The notes beneath the pieces were generated by a model that saw only the letters and a list, made by a program, of their open reading frames with translations, did no database searches and was not told the DNA's origin. Positions 22,502 to 30,577 of a DNA stretch of 30,577 nucleotides are shown here, one piece after another; position 1 is the first letter of the stretch; each line of letters starts with the position of its first letter. The stretch is taken from assembly GCA_023433305.1 (NCBI GenBank), contig JAEZCZ010000023.1:1-30577 (forward strand), given 5' to 3'. The position numbers and the translations under genes were made by a program. The stretch comes from Pseudomonadota bacterium (GTDB lineage Bacteria; Pseudomonadota; Alphaproteobacteria; Sphingomonadales; Sphingomonadaceae).

Positions 22502-23509
22502 CTAAAGCCACCCTGACAGCTCGCGACGCACCAGCGCTTCGAGCATGTCCATCCCCGGGTCGCCCGCATTGAGGCACGACAGCGTCGCGTACTGCTCTCC
22601 GCCCGCTTCATGGAACTGCTCGCGTCCGCGGATAGCGAGTTCCTCGAGCGTCTCGAGGCAGTCGGCCGCGAAGCCGGGCGCCGCCACCGCGAGCCGTCTC
22701 GTGCCACTCGAGGCTTCTTCGACCAGGACTGCATCGGTCGCCGGTTCGAGCCACTTCGCGCGGCCAAAGCGCGATTGAAAGGTGGTTACGAACCGCAACC
22801 CCGGCCTTGCGAGGGCTTCTTCAAGCAAGCGTGCGGTCTTTCGGCAGTGGCAGTGGTAGGGATCGCCGAGATGCAGCGTCCTCTCGGGCATGCCGTGGAA
22901 GCTCAGAACCAGCACTTCCGGTTCGAACTCGAGCGCATCGAGCTGCCCTCCGAGATCGCGAGCCAGCGCGCCGATATAGAGCGGATCGTCGTAATAGGGC
23001 GGCAAAGTCCGCATCGCCGGCTGCCACCGGAGCGCTCGAAGGGCATCGGCGGCGCGGTCCACGACGGTCGCGTTCGTTGCCGCGCTGTATTGCGGGTAAA
23101 GCGGGGCCAGCAAAACGCGATCGCATCCTTCGGCGATCAGCGCGTCCAGTTCTGCGTCGATCGCCGGGCGGCCGTAACGCATCGCATGACGCACGCGTGC
23201 CGCGTCTCCGAGCCGCACCTGGAGCCGCTCGGCCTGTTCGGCCGTGATGGCCGCGAGCGGCGAACCCTGCTCGGTCCATACTTGCGAATAGGCCTCGGCT
23301 GAGCGCTTGGGCCGGGTCCGCAGCACGATCCCGCGCAGAATCGGCTGCCAGGCGATTGGCGGGATTTCGACCACGCGCCTGTCCGAAAGAAACTCGCCCA
23401 GATAACGCTTCACGGCGCGTGGCGTGGGCGCGTCGGGCGTGCCAAGGTTGACCAGCAGGACGCCGATGGCGCCATGCTTGACCGGAGGATGATCGGCGGG
23501 TGCCTTCAC
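22502..23509 (-). CDS. hemH: Ferrochelatase
   Basis: Ferrochelatase inserts Fe(II) into protoporphyrin IX, the last step of haem synthesis. The 335-residue product from a GTG at 23509 has the family's LLVNLGTPDAPTPRAVKRYLGEFLSDRRVV opening, VLLAPLYPQYSAATNATVVD, VLSFHGMPERTLHLGDPY with catalytic His205, TTFQSRFGRAKWLEP and AAPGFAADCLETLEEL with conserved Glu285. The GTG overlaps the TGA of the molybdoprotein gene (GTGA), a typical translational coupling. A second possible start lies further in (V10), but the overlap favours 23509. Cysteines at 220 and 222 (YHCHCRK) could be part of an Fe-S type insert but the C-terminal Cys set of 2Fe-2S ferrochelatases is not obvious. Confidence 0.93.
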   Translation of the reverse strand: MKAPADHPPVKHGAIGVLLVNLGTPDAPTPRAVKRYLGEFLSDRRVVEIPPIAWQPILRGIVLRTRPKRSAEAYSQVWTEQGSPLAAITAEQAERLQVRLGDAARVRHAMRYGRPAIDAELDALIAEGCDRVLLAPLYPQYSAATNATVVDRAADALRALRWQPAMRTLPPYYDDPLYIGALARDLGGQLDALEFEPEVLVLSFHGMPERTLHLGDPYHCHCRKTARLLEEALARPGLRFVTTFQSRFGRAKWLEPATDAVLVEEASSGTRRLAVAAPGFAADCLETLEELAIRGREQFHEAGGEQYATLSCLNAGDPGMDMLEALVRRELSGWL

Positions 23510-25866
23510 AATCCGCCGGATAGCAGAGGAAGTCGGCGCAGGCGAAGCCCTGTCGCCGAAAACAGGGCGTTGGCAATCGCCGGAGCGACCGGAGCGACCG
23601 CCAACTCGCCGGGATCGAATGGCTCGGCATCGCTCTCGATCAGCTCGACCCGGATCTCCGGGCTGTCGGACAGCGAGGGAAGGTCGAGCGAGGCCAGACG
23701 GGCCTGAAGCGGCAGGCCGCGCTCGTACTCGATTCCCGAGCCGAGGGCGAGGCCGACGCCGTAAAGCAGGCCGCCCTCGACCTGCTGCAGGGCGATGTCG
23801 CGATTGACCACCCGCCCGATGTCCACGGCGGCAGCTATCTTCTCGACGCGCACGCCCCCTTCGCCGGCGGCCGCCGTGGCGACCAACGCGATCCGCCCCC
23901 CGGCCTCTACGGGGCCCATTCGATGGCACGCCAGGCCTTGGCCGGAGCCCGGCGCGCCTCCGCCCCATTCACCGAGCCGAGCCGCCTGCTGCAGGCACTG
24001 CGCGAGACGCAGGTCGTTGCCGAGCATCGCTATCCGAAAGCCGAGCGGCTCCTGGGCGTTGCGTTGAGCAACCTCGTCGACGAAGCTCTCGATGAAAAAG
24101 CACGTGTAGCCATGGGCATTGCCACGCAGCCTACCCGTGGGGAGGGGTATCCGCACCGGCACGTGATCGACTGCAACGTTGGGAATTCCATACGCGGGCA
24201 TCAGGCCCTCGACCGCCAGAGCGTCCGGGTCTTCCTCGACCGCCTTGATGGCGGCCCACGTGGTGAAATTGTCGAACAGCCGCCGGCCGAACTCCTGCGC
24301 CGACGAGGGCATCGCAAGGCGCGAGCGCAGCGTGTCGATGCGCCCCTCGGGGCCGATCTTGGCGGCCAGCACCGCAGCGACTGGAGGGCGCGGGCGCAGC
24401 ATGAGCTGCTCCTGCCAGCGCGACCAGGTCAATTGCACCGGGCGGCCAATCTCGCGCGCGATCAGTGAGACTTCGATCGCGTGATCGTGCTCCAGCCGGC
24501 GGTCGAAACTGCCTCCGGCCGGCATCGGGTAGAGCACGACATCCGACAACGACATGCCCAGCGCCCGCGCCGCGGCCTCGCGCGCCCGTTCCGGGGCCTG
24601 GCTGGCGATCCACAGTTCGAGCCGACCACCGGTCAGGCGGGCCGTGGCGCTCGCGGTCTCTATCGTCCCATGTGCGGCCGGCATGACATCGTAACGCAGC
24701 GCGAGGTCGGGCTCGGCCATCGCTTCGTCGCCCACCCCACGCGACTCAATTCGCTGCGGCTCACCGCGCCGCACGGCGTGGTCGAGCAACTCGTCGATGC
24801 GAGCCGAATTGACCGGTGCCGCAACCTTGAATCGCGGGTCTATCACGTCGAGCGCCTGCTCGGCCGCCCACCAGGTCTCCGCTACCGCCGCCAGCCACCG
24901 CTTGCCGCGCACGATTCCGACCAATCCCCGAATCTCGGCGGCCGCCTCCTCGTCGAAGCTCGACAGCTCGGCGTGGTCGACGGGCCCATGGCGGATCGCG
25001 GCGTGCGCCATGTCGGGCAGCCGGACGTCGCCGGCGAAGAGATAGCTGCCGTCGACCTTCGAGGGCAGGTCGAGGCGCGGCCAGGCGATCGCCAAGTCCG
25101 CCTCTTCCAGGTCAGCGGGGCCCCTGTCCGCCGGAGGTTCGGGGCGCAGGGGCGGCGGATCGGGAGGGCTGTAGCCCGATGCCTCACCCGCCAGTTCCGC
25201 AAAGCTCAGCCGCTGGCTGCGGTGGGTGATGAAACCGGCCCGGGCCTCGCATTCCTCCCACCCAACTCCCCAGCGATCGGCCGCGGCCATCGCCAGCATC
25301 GCGCGCGCGGTTGCGGCGGCCTCGCGGCACGGACGCTCGAAGGCGGCGAGCGAGGTGCCCTCGGCAGTCGCCGAAAACCGCCGCGTCTCGGCCCAGCGGC
25401 GCAGCAAGAAATCGTCGGGATCGTCGTTCAGCGCTGGGATCATCGGGCGCCACAGCGGGGCCCATCGCGCCGCCAGCGGCAGGTTCGAATAGGCACCGCT
25501 GGGCGGAGCCGGCTCGACGGCAACCTGGCGCCAGTCGGCTCCAAGCTCCATCGCGACGACTTGCGGCAACAGCGTGGTGACCCCTTGCCCCATTTCGAGC
25601 TGCGGCACCGCGACCGTGACCACGCCGTCGCTCCCGATTTTCAGCCAGGCGCCGAACGCGGTCTCCCCGCGCCCGGGCGCCAATGGAGAATCGTATGTGC
25701 GAGGCAGCAGCATCCAGGCGACGAGGAGCCCGCCGCCGACAGCCGCGCCGGCCAACAGGCCGCGCCGGGAAACCTCGAGCCGCTTCAGCGCCGCGCTCTC
25801 ATTGACGGTCGAGCCATTCGCCCAGCCGCTCCGCGATCCGCGCGAAGGCCTCGCCCGAGGGCCCAT
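23506..25866 (-). CDS. Tat-type molybdopterin-binding oxidoreductase subunit (isoquinoline 1-oxidoreductase beta-like)
   Basis: The protein belongs to the xanthine dehydrogenase family, IorB branch, which holds the Mo cofactor in a large subunit. SRRGLLAGAAVGGGLLVAW near the N-terminus is a twin-arginine signal or anchor. Family blocks follow: VPQLEMGQGVTTLLPQVVAMELG, KVDGSYLFAGDVRLPDMAHAAI, MPAGGSFDRRLEHDHAIEVSLIA, RLRGNAHGYTCFFIESFVDE, VDIGRVVNRDIALQQVEGGLLYG and PGELAVAPVAPAIANAL, where the Glu aligns with the catalytic Glu of GxGE motifs. The usual 2Fe-2S subunit (IorA) is not adjacent. Start uncertain: no ATG, GTG or TTG lies in frame between the mrp stop and the RR motif; 25866 is an ATG inside mrp, and CTG at 25788 is an alternative. 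Its TGA overlaps the hemH GTG. Confidence 0.8.
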   Translation of the reverse strand: MGPRARPSRGSRSGWANGSTVNESAALKRLEVSRRGLLAGAAVGGGLLVAWMLLPRTYDSPLAPGRGETAFGAWLKIGSDGVVTVAVPQLEMGQGVTTLLPQVVAMELGADWRQVAVEPAPPSGAYSNLPLAARWAPLWRPMIPALNDDPDDFLLRRWAETRRFSATAEGTSLAAFERPCREAAATARAMLAMAAADRWGVGWEECEARAGFITHRSQRLSFAELAGEASGYSPPDPPPLRPEPPADRGPADLEEADLAIAWPRLDLPSKVDGSYLFAGDVRLPDMAHAAIRHGPVDHAELSSFDEEAAAEIRGLVGIVRGKRWLAAVAETWWAAEQALDVIDPRFKVAAPVNSARIDELLDHAVRRGEPQRIESRGVGDEAMAEPDLALRYDVMPAAHGTIETASATARLTGGRLELWIASQAPERAREAAARALGMSLSDVVLYPMPAGGSFDRRLEHDHAIEVSLIAREIGRPVQLTWSRWQEQLMLRPRPPVAAVLAAKIGPEGRIDTLRSRLAMPSSAQEFGRRLFDNFTTWAAIKAVEEDPDALAVEGLMPAYGIPNVAVDHVPVRIPLPTGRLRGNAHGYTCFFIESFVDEVAQRNAQEPLGFRIAMLGNDLRLAQCLQQAARLGEWGGGAPGSGQGLACHRMGPVEAGGRIALVATAAAGEGGVRVEKIAAAVDIGRVVNRDIALQQVEGGLLYGVGLALGSGIEYERGLPLQARLASLDLPSLSDSPEIRVELIESDAEPFDPGELAVAPVAPAIANALFSATGLRLRRLPLLSGGL

Positions 25867-26758
25867 CGTTGGCAGCAGGAGGCTGGCCCGCATCGCTCGC
25901 CACGCGGATGTCCATCGCCAGCGGAATACGACCGAGGAAATCTTCGCCGAGCGAGTGCGCCGCGGCTTCCGCTCCGCCCGAGCCGAACGGGTTGCTCGGC
26001 TGACCGCAGTGCGGGCAGAGGTATCCCGCCATGTTCTCGACGATCCCGATGATCGGGACGTCGGTCTGCCGAAACAGGTCGAGAGCGCGCGTCGCGTCGA
26101 TCAGCGCCAGATCTTGGGGCGTCGAGACGACTATGGCGCCGGCGGGCTTGAACTTCTGCAGCATGGTGAGCTGCACGTCCCCGGTCCCCGGCGGCAGGTC
26201 GATCAGCAACAGCTCGGCGTCGCCCCACTCCGCGTCTACGAGCTGGCCGAGCGCGCTGCCCGTCATCGGCCCGCGCCAGGCGATCGCCTTGCCCGGGGCG
26301 ACGAGCTGGCCCATCGACAGCAGCTTCACGCCGAACTCGCTTTCGACGGGCACCAGCTTCTGGCCCTCCGCCGTTGGCTTGGCCGATGCGTCGAGAAGCG
26401 TTGGCTGCGAAGGGCCGTAGATGTCCGCATCCACCACGCCGACCTTGCGCCCTGCCCGCGCCAGCGCGACCGCGAGGTTTGCAGTCAGCGTCGACTTGCC
26501 AACACCCCCCTTGCCCGATCCCACCGCAACGATCTTCCGCTGGACCTTGTCGGCCATCAGGGCGACGCGCACTTCGCGAACGCCTTCGATGGCGCCGACC
26601 GCCTGCTCGATGTCACGCTGCAATTCAGCCGCAGCATCGCGAGCGAGGCCGGATGCGTCGGCGACCAAGGTCGCCACGCCGTCAGTGAAACGGACCGATC
26701 GTACGCGCGGGGAAATGGTGTGGGGTAGCTGCTGCTCTATCTCTTTGGGGGAAGTCAT
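25799..26758 (-). CDS. mrp: Mrp/ApbC-family iron-sulfur cluster carrier ATPase
   Basis: The 319-residue protein from the ATG at 26758 has an N-terminal MIP18-type domain (about residues 1-70: VRSVRFTDGVATLVADASG) and a P-loop ATPase: deviant Walker A GSGKGGVGKST (80-90), VVDADIYGPSQP, LLIDLPPGTGDVQLT, and CPHCG with Cys248 and Cys251 that bridge a cluster at the dimer interface. It should deliver 4Fe-4S clusters to apoproteins in the cytoplasm. A longer frame to 26851 is not family-like. The gene leads a minus-strand group with the molybdoprotein subunit (overlapping or adjacent) and hemH, and is divergent from hflK, 91 bases apart. Confidence 0.93.
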   Translation of the reverse strand: MTSPKEIEQQLPHTISPRVRSVRFTDGVATLVADASGLARDAAAELQRDIEQAVGAIEGVREVRVALMADKVQRKIVAVGSGKGGVGKSTLTANLAVALARAGRKVGVVDADIYGPSQPTLLDASAKPTAEGQKLVPVESEFGVKLLSMGQLVAPGKAIAWRGPMTGSALGQLVDAEWGDAELLLIDLPPGTGDVQLTMLQKFKPAGAIVVSTPQDLALIDATRALDLFRQTDVPIIGIVENMAGYLCPHCGQPSNPFGSGGAEAAAHSLGEDFLGRIPLAMDIRVASDAGQPPAANDGPSGEAFARIAERLGEWLDRQ

Positions 26759-26849
26759 GAGCCCGCTGCTAGCCTTTCTGTCATACGGGTGAAGCGAAAA
26801 TGTCCTCCCTGCCCTGTTTTTTGCGGAGGCGCGCCCTATAACAGTGCGC

Positions 26850-28013
26850 ATGGAACGTTTGGGCGGGTATTACGAAAGGTTCGTGCTGGCGATGGCCGGC
26901 AAGCGCAGTCCCTGGGGCAAGCCGACGGGCGACAAAGAATCGGGCGGGGGCAACCCCGGCGCCGATCCCGAACCGGCGCCTCCGAGCGGCGAGGACAAGT
27001 CGCGCGGCCCGCGCAATCCGTGGTTGCCCGGCGGCGGCAGCTCGGAAGAGCGCGGACGCCGTTCGGCCAATATCGAGGACTTGTTCAAGAACCGCGGCCC
27101 CGAAGGCCCGAAACGTCGCCTCGGCGGCCCCGGCGGTCCCAACTTCCGCATCCCGACCGGGCCCGGCGGGCGCTCGCTCTTTCCGGTCGCGATCGGCGCC
27201 ATCGTGCTGATCTGGGTGGGCTTCAGCATGATCCACCAGATCGCCCCGCGCGAGCAGGCGATCGTCACGACGTTCGGCAAGTACTCCGACACACTCGATC
27301 CTGGTCTGCACATGACGCTGCCTTGGCCGATACAGAATGTCGCGGTCGAGAACGTCAGCGAAATCCGTTCCGAACGCATTCCTGATGGCACGGCGCAGAA
27401 GCTGATCCTGACCGGCGACCAGAACCTGGTCGACCTCAGCTACCTGATTCGCTGGAGCATCAAGGACCTGACGCAGTACAAGTTCCAGCTCGCCGACCCG
27501 CAGGAGACGCTGCGCGAAGTGGGCGAAGCGGCCATGCGCGCCTCGGTCGCCGAGCACGAGCTCGACCGGGTCCTGTCGGGCGCCGGCCGCGCCGACATCG
27601 AGCAGGCCGTCCGCACGCGCATGCAGGCGATCCTCGACGGCTATCGCTCGGGCATCGCAGTGCAGGGCATCGAGATCCAGAAGACCGACCCGCCCGAGCA
27701 GGTGGTCGAGGCGTTCAAGGACGTGTCAGCCGCGCAGCAGGACGCGAATGCCGCGATGAACGTCGCGCGGACCTACGAGCAGCAGCTCCTCGCGAAGGCG
27801 CAGGGTGACGCCGCGGCGTTCAACAAGATCTATGAAGAATACCGGCTGGCGCCCGAAGTGACGCGGCGGCGGCTCTATTACGAGACCATGGAAAACGTGC
27901 TGGGCAAGACCGACAAGACGATCGTGGAAGCCGAAGGAGTGACGCCCTACTTGCCGCTTCCCGAAGTGAACCGCAGAGCGCGCACGACGACTCCGCCCGA
28001 CGGAGGCCAGTGA
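26850..28013 (+). CDS. hflK: HflK, membrane protease modulator
   Basis: HflK and HflC form a membrane complex around FtsH and modulate its proteolysis. The product (about 387 residues) has a Gly/Pro/charged cytoplasmic N-terminus with SPWG and NPW blocks and a GRRSANIEDLFK segment, one transmembrane helix (about 112-130), and a periplasmic SPFH/band 7 domain (APREQAIVTTFGKYSDTLDPGLHMTLPWPIQ, LTGDQNLVDLSYLIRWSIKD, GIEIQKTDPPEQVVEAFKDVSAAQQD). Starts are uncertain: ATG at 26850 is used here, but it has no ribosome site and TATAAC just upstream; MAGKRSPWG at 26892 is a reasonable alternative with AAAGG upstream. HflC follows three bases after the stop. Confidence 0.9.
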   Translation: MERLGGYYERFVLAMAGKRSPWGKPTGDKESGGGNPGADPEPAPPSGEDKSRGPRNPWLPGGGSSEERGRRSANIEDLFKNRGPEGPKRRLGGPGGPNFRIPTGPGGRSLFPVAIGAIVLIWVGFSMIHQIAPREQAIVTTFGKYSDTLDPGLHMTLPWPIQNVAVENVSEIRSERIPDGTAQKLILTGDQNLVDLSYLIRWSIKDLTQYKFQLADPQETLREVGEAAMRASVAEHELDRVLSGAGRADIEQAVRTRMQAILDGYRSGIAVQGIEIQKTDPPEQVVEAFKDVSAAQQDANAAMNVARTYEQQLLAKAQGDAAAFNKIYEEYRLAPEVTRRRLYYETMENVLGKTDKTIVEAEGVTPYLPLPEVNRRARTTTPPDGGQ

Positions 28014-28016
28014 GCG

Positions 28017-28865
28017 ATGGAAACCTTCTGGGCCAACCACAAGCTGTCGATTATCGCGTTCGCCGCGATCGTGGTCGCGTTGCTTTCCAGCGTGATCGTC
28101 GTCCCCGAAACCCAGCAAGCCGTCGTGATCCGCACGGGTGAGCCGGTGCGTACCTACAACCGGTTCCTGCCCAATGTGCCCTATGGCCAGACCAACACCG
28201 GCCTGCGGCTGCGTATCCCGTTCTTCGAGCGAGTGCAGATGATCGACAAGCGCGTGCTCGATATCGACATGGAACGGCAGGAAGTGTTGTCGAGCGATCA
28301 GCAAAGGCTGCAAGTCGACGCCTACGCTCGCTTCCGCATCATCGATCCGGTCACGATGGTCGAGAACGCCGGAACCGAAGAGAACGTCGCCCTGCAGCTT
28401 CAGCCGATCCTTGGCTCGGTGTTGCGGCAGGAGCTGGGGCGCCGCACGTTTGCGGCGATGCTGACCGCCGAGCGCGGCCAAGCCATGAACAACATCCGCA
28501 ACACGCTCGACAGGCAGGCCCGGCAATACGGCGCGCAAGTGATCGACGTGCGGATCAAGCGCGCCGACTTGCCCGAGGGCACGCCGCTCGATGCCGCCTA
28601 TCGGCGCATGGAAACCGACCGCAAGCAGGAAGCCGAGACGATCCGGGCCGGTGGCCAGCGCGACGCCCAGATTGTGCGCGCCGATGCCGAAGCCGAGGCC
28701 GCGCGGATCTACTCGGACGCTTACAATAAGGACCCCGAGTTCTACGATTTCTACCGCGCGATGGAGAGCTATCGTCGCACCTTCGAACAGGGCGAGGGGC
28801 AGAGCTCGATCATCCTGTCGCCCGACAACGATTACCTGCGGCAATTCCAGGGCGGGAACCGCTGA
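28017..28865 (+). CDS. hflC: HflC, membrane protease modulator
   Basis: HflC pairs with HflK at the inner membrane. The 282-residue protein has an N-terminal transmembrane helix (about residues 10-27) and a periplasmic SPFH domain: VPETQQAVVIRTGEPVRTYN, LRIPFFERVQMIDKRVLDIDMERQEVLSSDQQRLQVDAYARFRI, RRTFAAMLTAERGQAMNNI, DVRIKRADLPEG and a helical RMETDRKQEAETIRAGGQRDAQIVRADAEAEAARI. The IRRADLPE-type motif and FYRAMESYR ending are characteristic of HflC. It starts three bases after hflK, with GGAGG-like sequence in the hflK tail. Degradation partner DegQ is encoded 99 bases downstream. Confidence 0.93.
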   Translation: METFWANHKLSIIAFAAIVVALLSSVIVVPETQQAVVIRTGEPVRTYNRFLPNVPYGQTNTGLRLRIPFFERVQMIDKRVLDIDMERQEVLSSDQQRLQVDAYARFRIIDPVTMVENAGTEENVALQLQPILGSVLRQELGRRTFAAMLTAERGQAMNNIRNTLDRQARQYGAQVIDVRIKRADLPEGTPLDAAYRRMETDRKQEAETIRAGGQRDAQIVRADAEAEAARIYSDAYNKDPEFYDFYRAMESYRRTFEQGEGQSSIILSPDNDYLRQFQGGNR

Positions 28866-28964
28866 CGCGTTCAATCGGTGTTCAGGCCGTGAGGGCTGAA
28901 TCCGCCGCGGGACTGCTCAACGAGGCGCCGTAAGGGTGCCCGAGACGAAGAGGATCAAGAGGAC

Positions 28965-30485
28965 GTGAAGCCCGTGCGCTATTCCTACGGCATTACCGCG
29001 GCACTGCTTGCAGGCGGGGCCGCAGTCTCCCTCATCACCGGCCATCCCGCCGGGGCCCAGGTAGCCCAGAACGACGATCGCCAGATCAGCGGCATCGTCC
29101 CCCGATCGGGCGCGCCAGTAAGCTTCGCGGAGCTGACCGAGCAATTGCAGCCAGCGGTGGTGAACATCTCCACGCGCCAGCGCATCACTGTCGAAACCAA
29201 CCCGTTCGCCGGCACACCGTTCGCCGACCTGTTCGGCAACCGCGGCGGCCAGCCGACGACGCGGGAGGCGCAGTCGCTGGGCTCAGGCTTCATCATTTCG
29301 GCCGACGGCTACGTCGTCACCAACAACCACGTGATCCAGCCCGACGGCAGAGCCGAGCTCGAGGAAGTCACGGTAACCTTGCCCGATGGTACCGAATACC
29401 CGGCCGAGGTCGTCGGCAGCGATGCGCAGTCCGACCTCGCGGTGCTGAAGATCACGCGCAGCCAGCCGTTTCCCTTTGTCCATTTCGGCGATTCCGACCA
29501 AGCGCGCGTGGGCGACTGGGTAATCGCGATCGGCAATCCGTTCGGTCTCGGCGGCACAGTGACTTCGGGCATCGTCTCGGCCGTGCTGCGTTCGACCGGC
29601 GGCGGCGCCTATGACCGCTACATCCAGACCGACGCGAGCATCAACCGTGGCAACTCCGGCGGGCCGCTGTTCGACATGGAAGGCAACGTCATCGGCATTA
29701 ACAATGCGATCTTCTCGCCTTCGGGCGGCAGCGTCGGCATCGGCTTCGCGATCCCCGCGGAAACCGCCGAGCCGATTGTGCGCAAGCTGATCGCCGGCGA
29801 GGAAATCCTGCGCGGTTATCTCGGCGTCCGCATCCAGCCGATGAACGAGGACTTGGCCGACGCGTTGGGTCTCGCGGCCAATCGCGGCGAGTTCGTCCAG
29901 TCGGTCCAGCCGGGCGAGCCTGCCGACGCCGCGGGGCTCCAGGCTGGCGACGTCGTGCTGACAGTCGACGGCAAGGAAGTCACGCCCGACCAGACTCTGT
30001 CGTGGATCGTCGCCAACATCGAGCCGGGCAGGCGTATAAACCTCGAGATCGTCCGCGACGGCCGGCGGCGCACGCTGCCCGTCACCGTCGGACGCCGGCC
30101 CAGCGAGGAGCAGCTCGCCGCGCAGGTCTTCAATCCTGACGAGCAGAATGCGCTCGACGGCCCCCAAGCCACGCAGGGCGGCCTGATCGAGCAATCGCTC
30201 GGCTTCCAGGTCATTCCGATGACTCCGCAGATCGCGGCGCAACTCGGTGTGCGCGGCGAGGTGACGGGCCTGGTCGTTACCGCCGTCGATCCGAACGCGG
30301 ACGCGGCACGCAAGGGTATCAATCGCGGCACGATCCTGCTCAGCGCCAACGGCGAGGCCCTGAGTTCGCCCCAGCAGCTCGAGGCCGCCATCAACGCCGC
30401 CAAGTCGGATGGTCGCGAAGCGATTCTGTTCCGGGTCCGGGTCCGCGGCGCGCCGGAAATCTCGGTACCGATCAGGCTACGCTGA
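28965..30485 (+). CDS. degQ: Periplasmic Do-family serine protease (DegP/DegQ-like)
   Basis: The 506-residue protein cleaves or refolds misfolded envelope proteins. It starts at a GTG (28965) with AAGAGG nearby. A signal peptide (about residues 1-31, PAGA before Gln32) precedes a trypsin-like domain with the triad His122 (VVTNNHVI), Asp157 (SDLAVLKI) and Ser231 (GNSGGPLF). Two PDZ domains follow (about 282-370, YLGVRIQPMNEDLADALGL; and about 410-500, TGLVVTAVDPNADAARKGINRGTILL). The N-terminal Gln-rich linker and SLGSGFIISADGYVV are typical. It lies 99 bases after hflC, forming the hflK-hflC-degQ arrangement common in proteobacteria. The name degQ over degP is by context and is not certain. 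Confidence 0.92.
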   Translation: MKPVRYSYGITAALLAGGAAVSLITGHPAGAQVAQNDDRQISGIVPRSGAPVSFAELTEQLQPAVVNISTRQRITVETNPFAGTPFADLFGNRGGQPTTREAQSLGSGFIISADGYVVTNNHVIQPDGRAELEEVTVTLPDGTEYPAEVVGSDAQSDLAVLKITRSQPFPFVHFGDSDQARVGDWVIAIGNPFGLGGTVTSGIVSAVLRSTGGGAYDRYIQTDASINRGNSGGPLFDMEGNVIGINNAIFSPSGGSVGIGFAIPAETAEPIVRKLIAGEEILRGYLGVRIQPMNEDLADALGLAANRGEFVQSVQPGEPADAAGLQAGDVVLTVDGKEVTPDQTLSWIVANIEPGRRINLEIVRDGRRRTLPVTVGRRPSEEQLAAQVFNPDEQNALDGPQATQGGLIEQSLGFQVIPMTPQIAAQLGVRGEVTGLVVTAVDPNADAARKGINRGTILLSANGEALSSPQQLEAAINAAKSDGREAILFRVRVRGAPEISVPIRLR

Positions 30486-30497
30486 GGCTTAAGGCCT

Positions 30498-30577
30498 TAG
30501 CGCTCTCGCGGCGGCGGAGGCTGGACCGCCACCGGCGGCGCGCTCTGCTGGCGGCCGGTTGCCCGATCGAGGAAATC
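30498..30577 (-). CDS. 3' end of an unidentified gene
   Basis: Read on the minus strand the frame runs to the window edge and ends with TAA at 30498. The visible residues are DFLDRATGRQQSAPPVAVQPPPPRER, a Pro-rich C-terminal tail split here as DFLDRATGRQQSAPP and VAVQPPPPRER. Without the rest no family can be named. The stop lies 13 bases from the degQ stop, and the 10-base palindrome TAAGGCCTTA (30491-30500) spans the junction between the two converging genes. Confidence 0.45.

Overview
The window is dense, high-GC alphaproteobacterial chromosome, most likely from a sphingomonad (Sphingomonadales; Erythrobacteraceae or Sphingomonadaceae). This placement is an inference from gene content and order, not from a search: an NDUFA12-type complex I accessory protein beside a small lipoprotein, an SDHAF4-type protein, a polyhydroxyalkanoic-acid-system protein, a DUF2721 protein, an hflK-hflC-degQ block, and an intergenic CCTGAActtgcTTCAGG repeat of a kind I associate with sphingomonad genomes. 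I see no insertion sequence, prophage or CRISPR array. There is one tRNA, and no gap between genes exceeds about 300 bases.

Layout. Bases 1-1660 (minus strand) hold the 5' part of a lipoprotein gene, the NDUFA12 homologue, a DUF192 lipoprotein and recX. A fatty acyl-AMP ligase follows on the plus strand, then a MAPEG membrane protein on the minus strand. Bases 4070-6860 carry a 44-residue membrane microprotein behind a strong sigma-54 promoter match with an upstream palindrome, then a telA / XpaC-like / PHA-system operon behind a sigma-70 promoter match. Bases 6856-9994 (minus) encode a DUF2721 protein, a mannose-1-phosphate guanylyltransferase, a TonB and a Crp/Fnr-fold regulator. A small helix-turn-helix gene stands alone at 10152.

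Bases 10550-13630 (minus) form a catabolic module: small and large subunits of a two-subunit hydroquinone 1,2-dioxygenase, then an aldehyde dehydrogenase that fits 4-hydroxymuconic semialdehyde dehydrogenase. Together they would convert hydroquinone to maleylacetate. A secreted FKBP isomerase lies upstream. Bases 14330-16090 hold a convergent pair, a class II (AniA-like) copper nitrite reductase and a pseudoazurin, its likely electron donor. Each has an FNR/NnrR-type box upstream, and they share a terminator hairpin.

The rest is mostly housekeeping: tRNA-Lys overlapping the end of folK, an N-carbamoylputrescine amidase, an apparently exported methyltransferase-like protein, msrA, rsmB, an SDHAF4 homologue, a lipoprotein cytochrome c, two membrane proteins, ferrochelatase, a Tat-type molybdopterin-binding oxidoreductase subunit without its Fe-S partner, the Fe-S carrier Mrp, and the membrane quality-control set HflK-HflC-DegQ. 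The last 80 bases contain the 3' end of a minus-strand gene I cannot name.

The most distinctive parts are the sigma-54-driven microprotein, the compact hydroquinone cleavage module, and the nirK/pseudoazurin pair with matching boxes.
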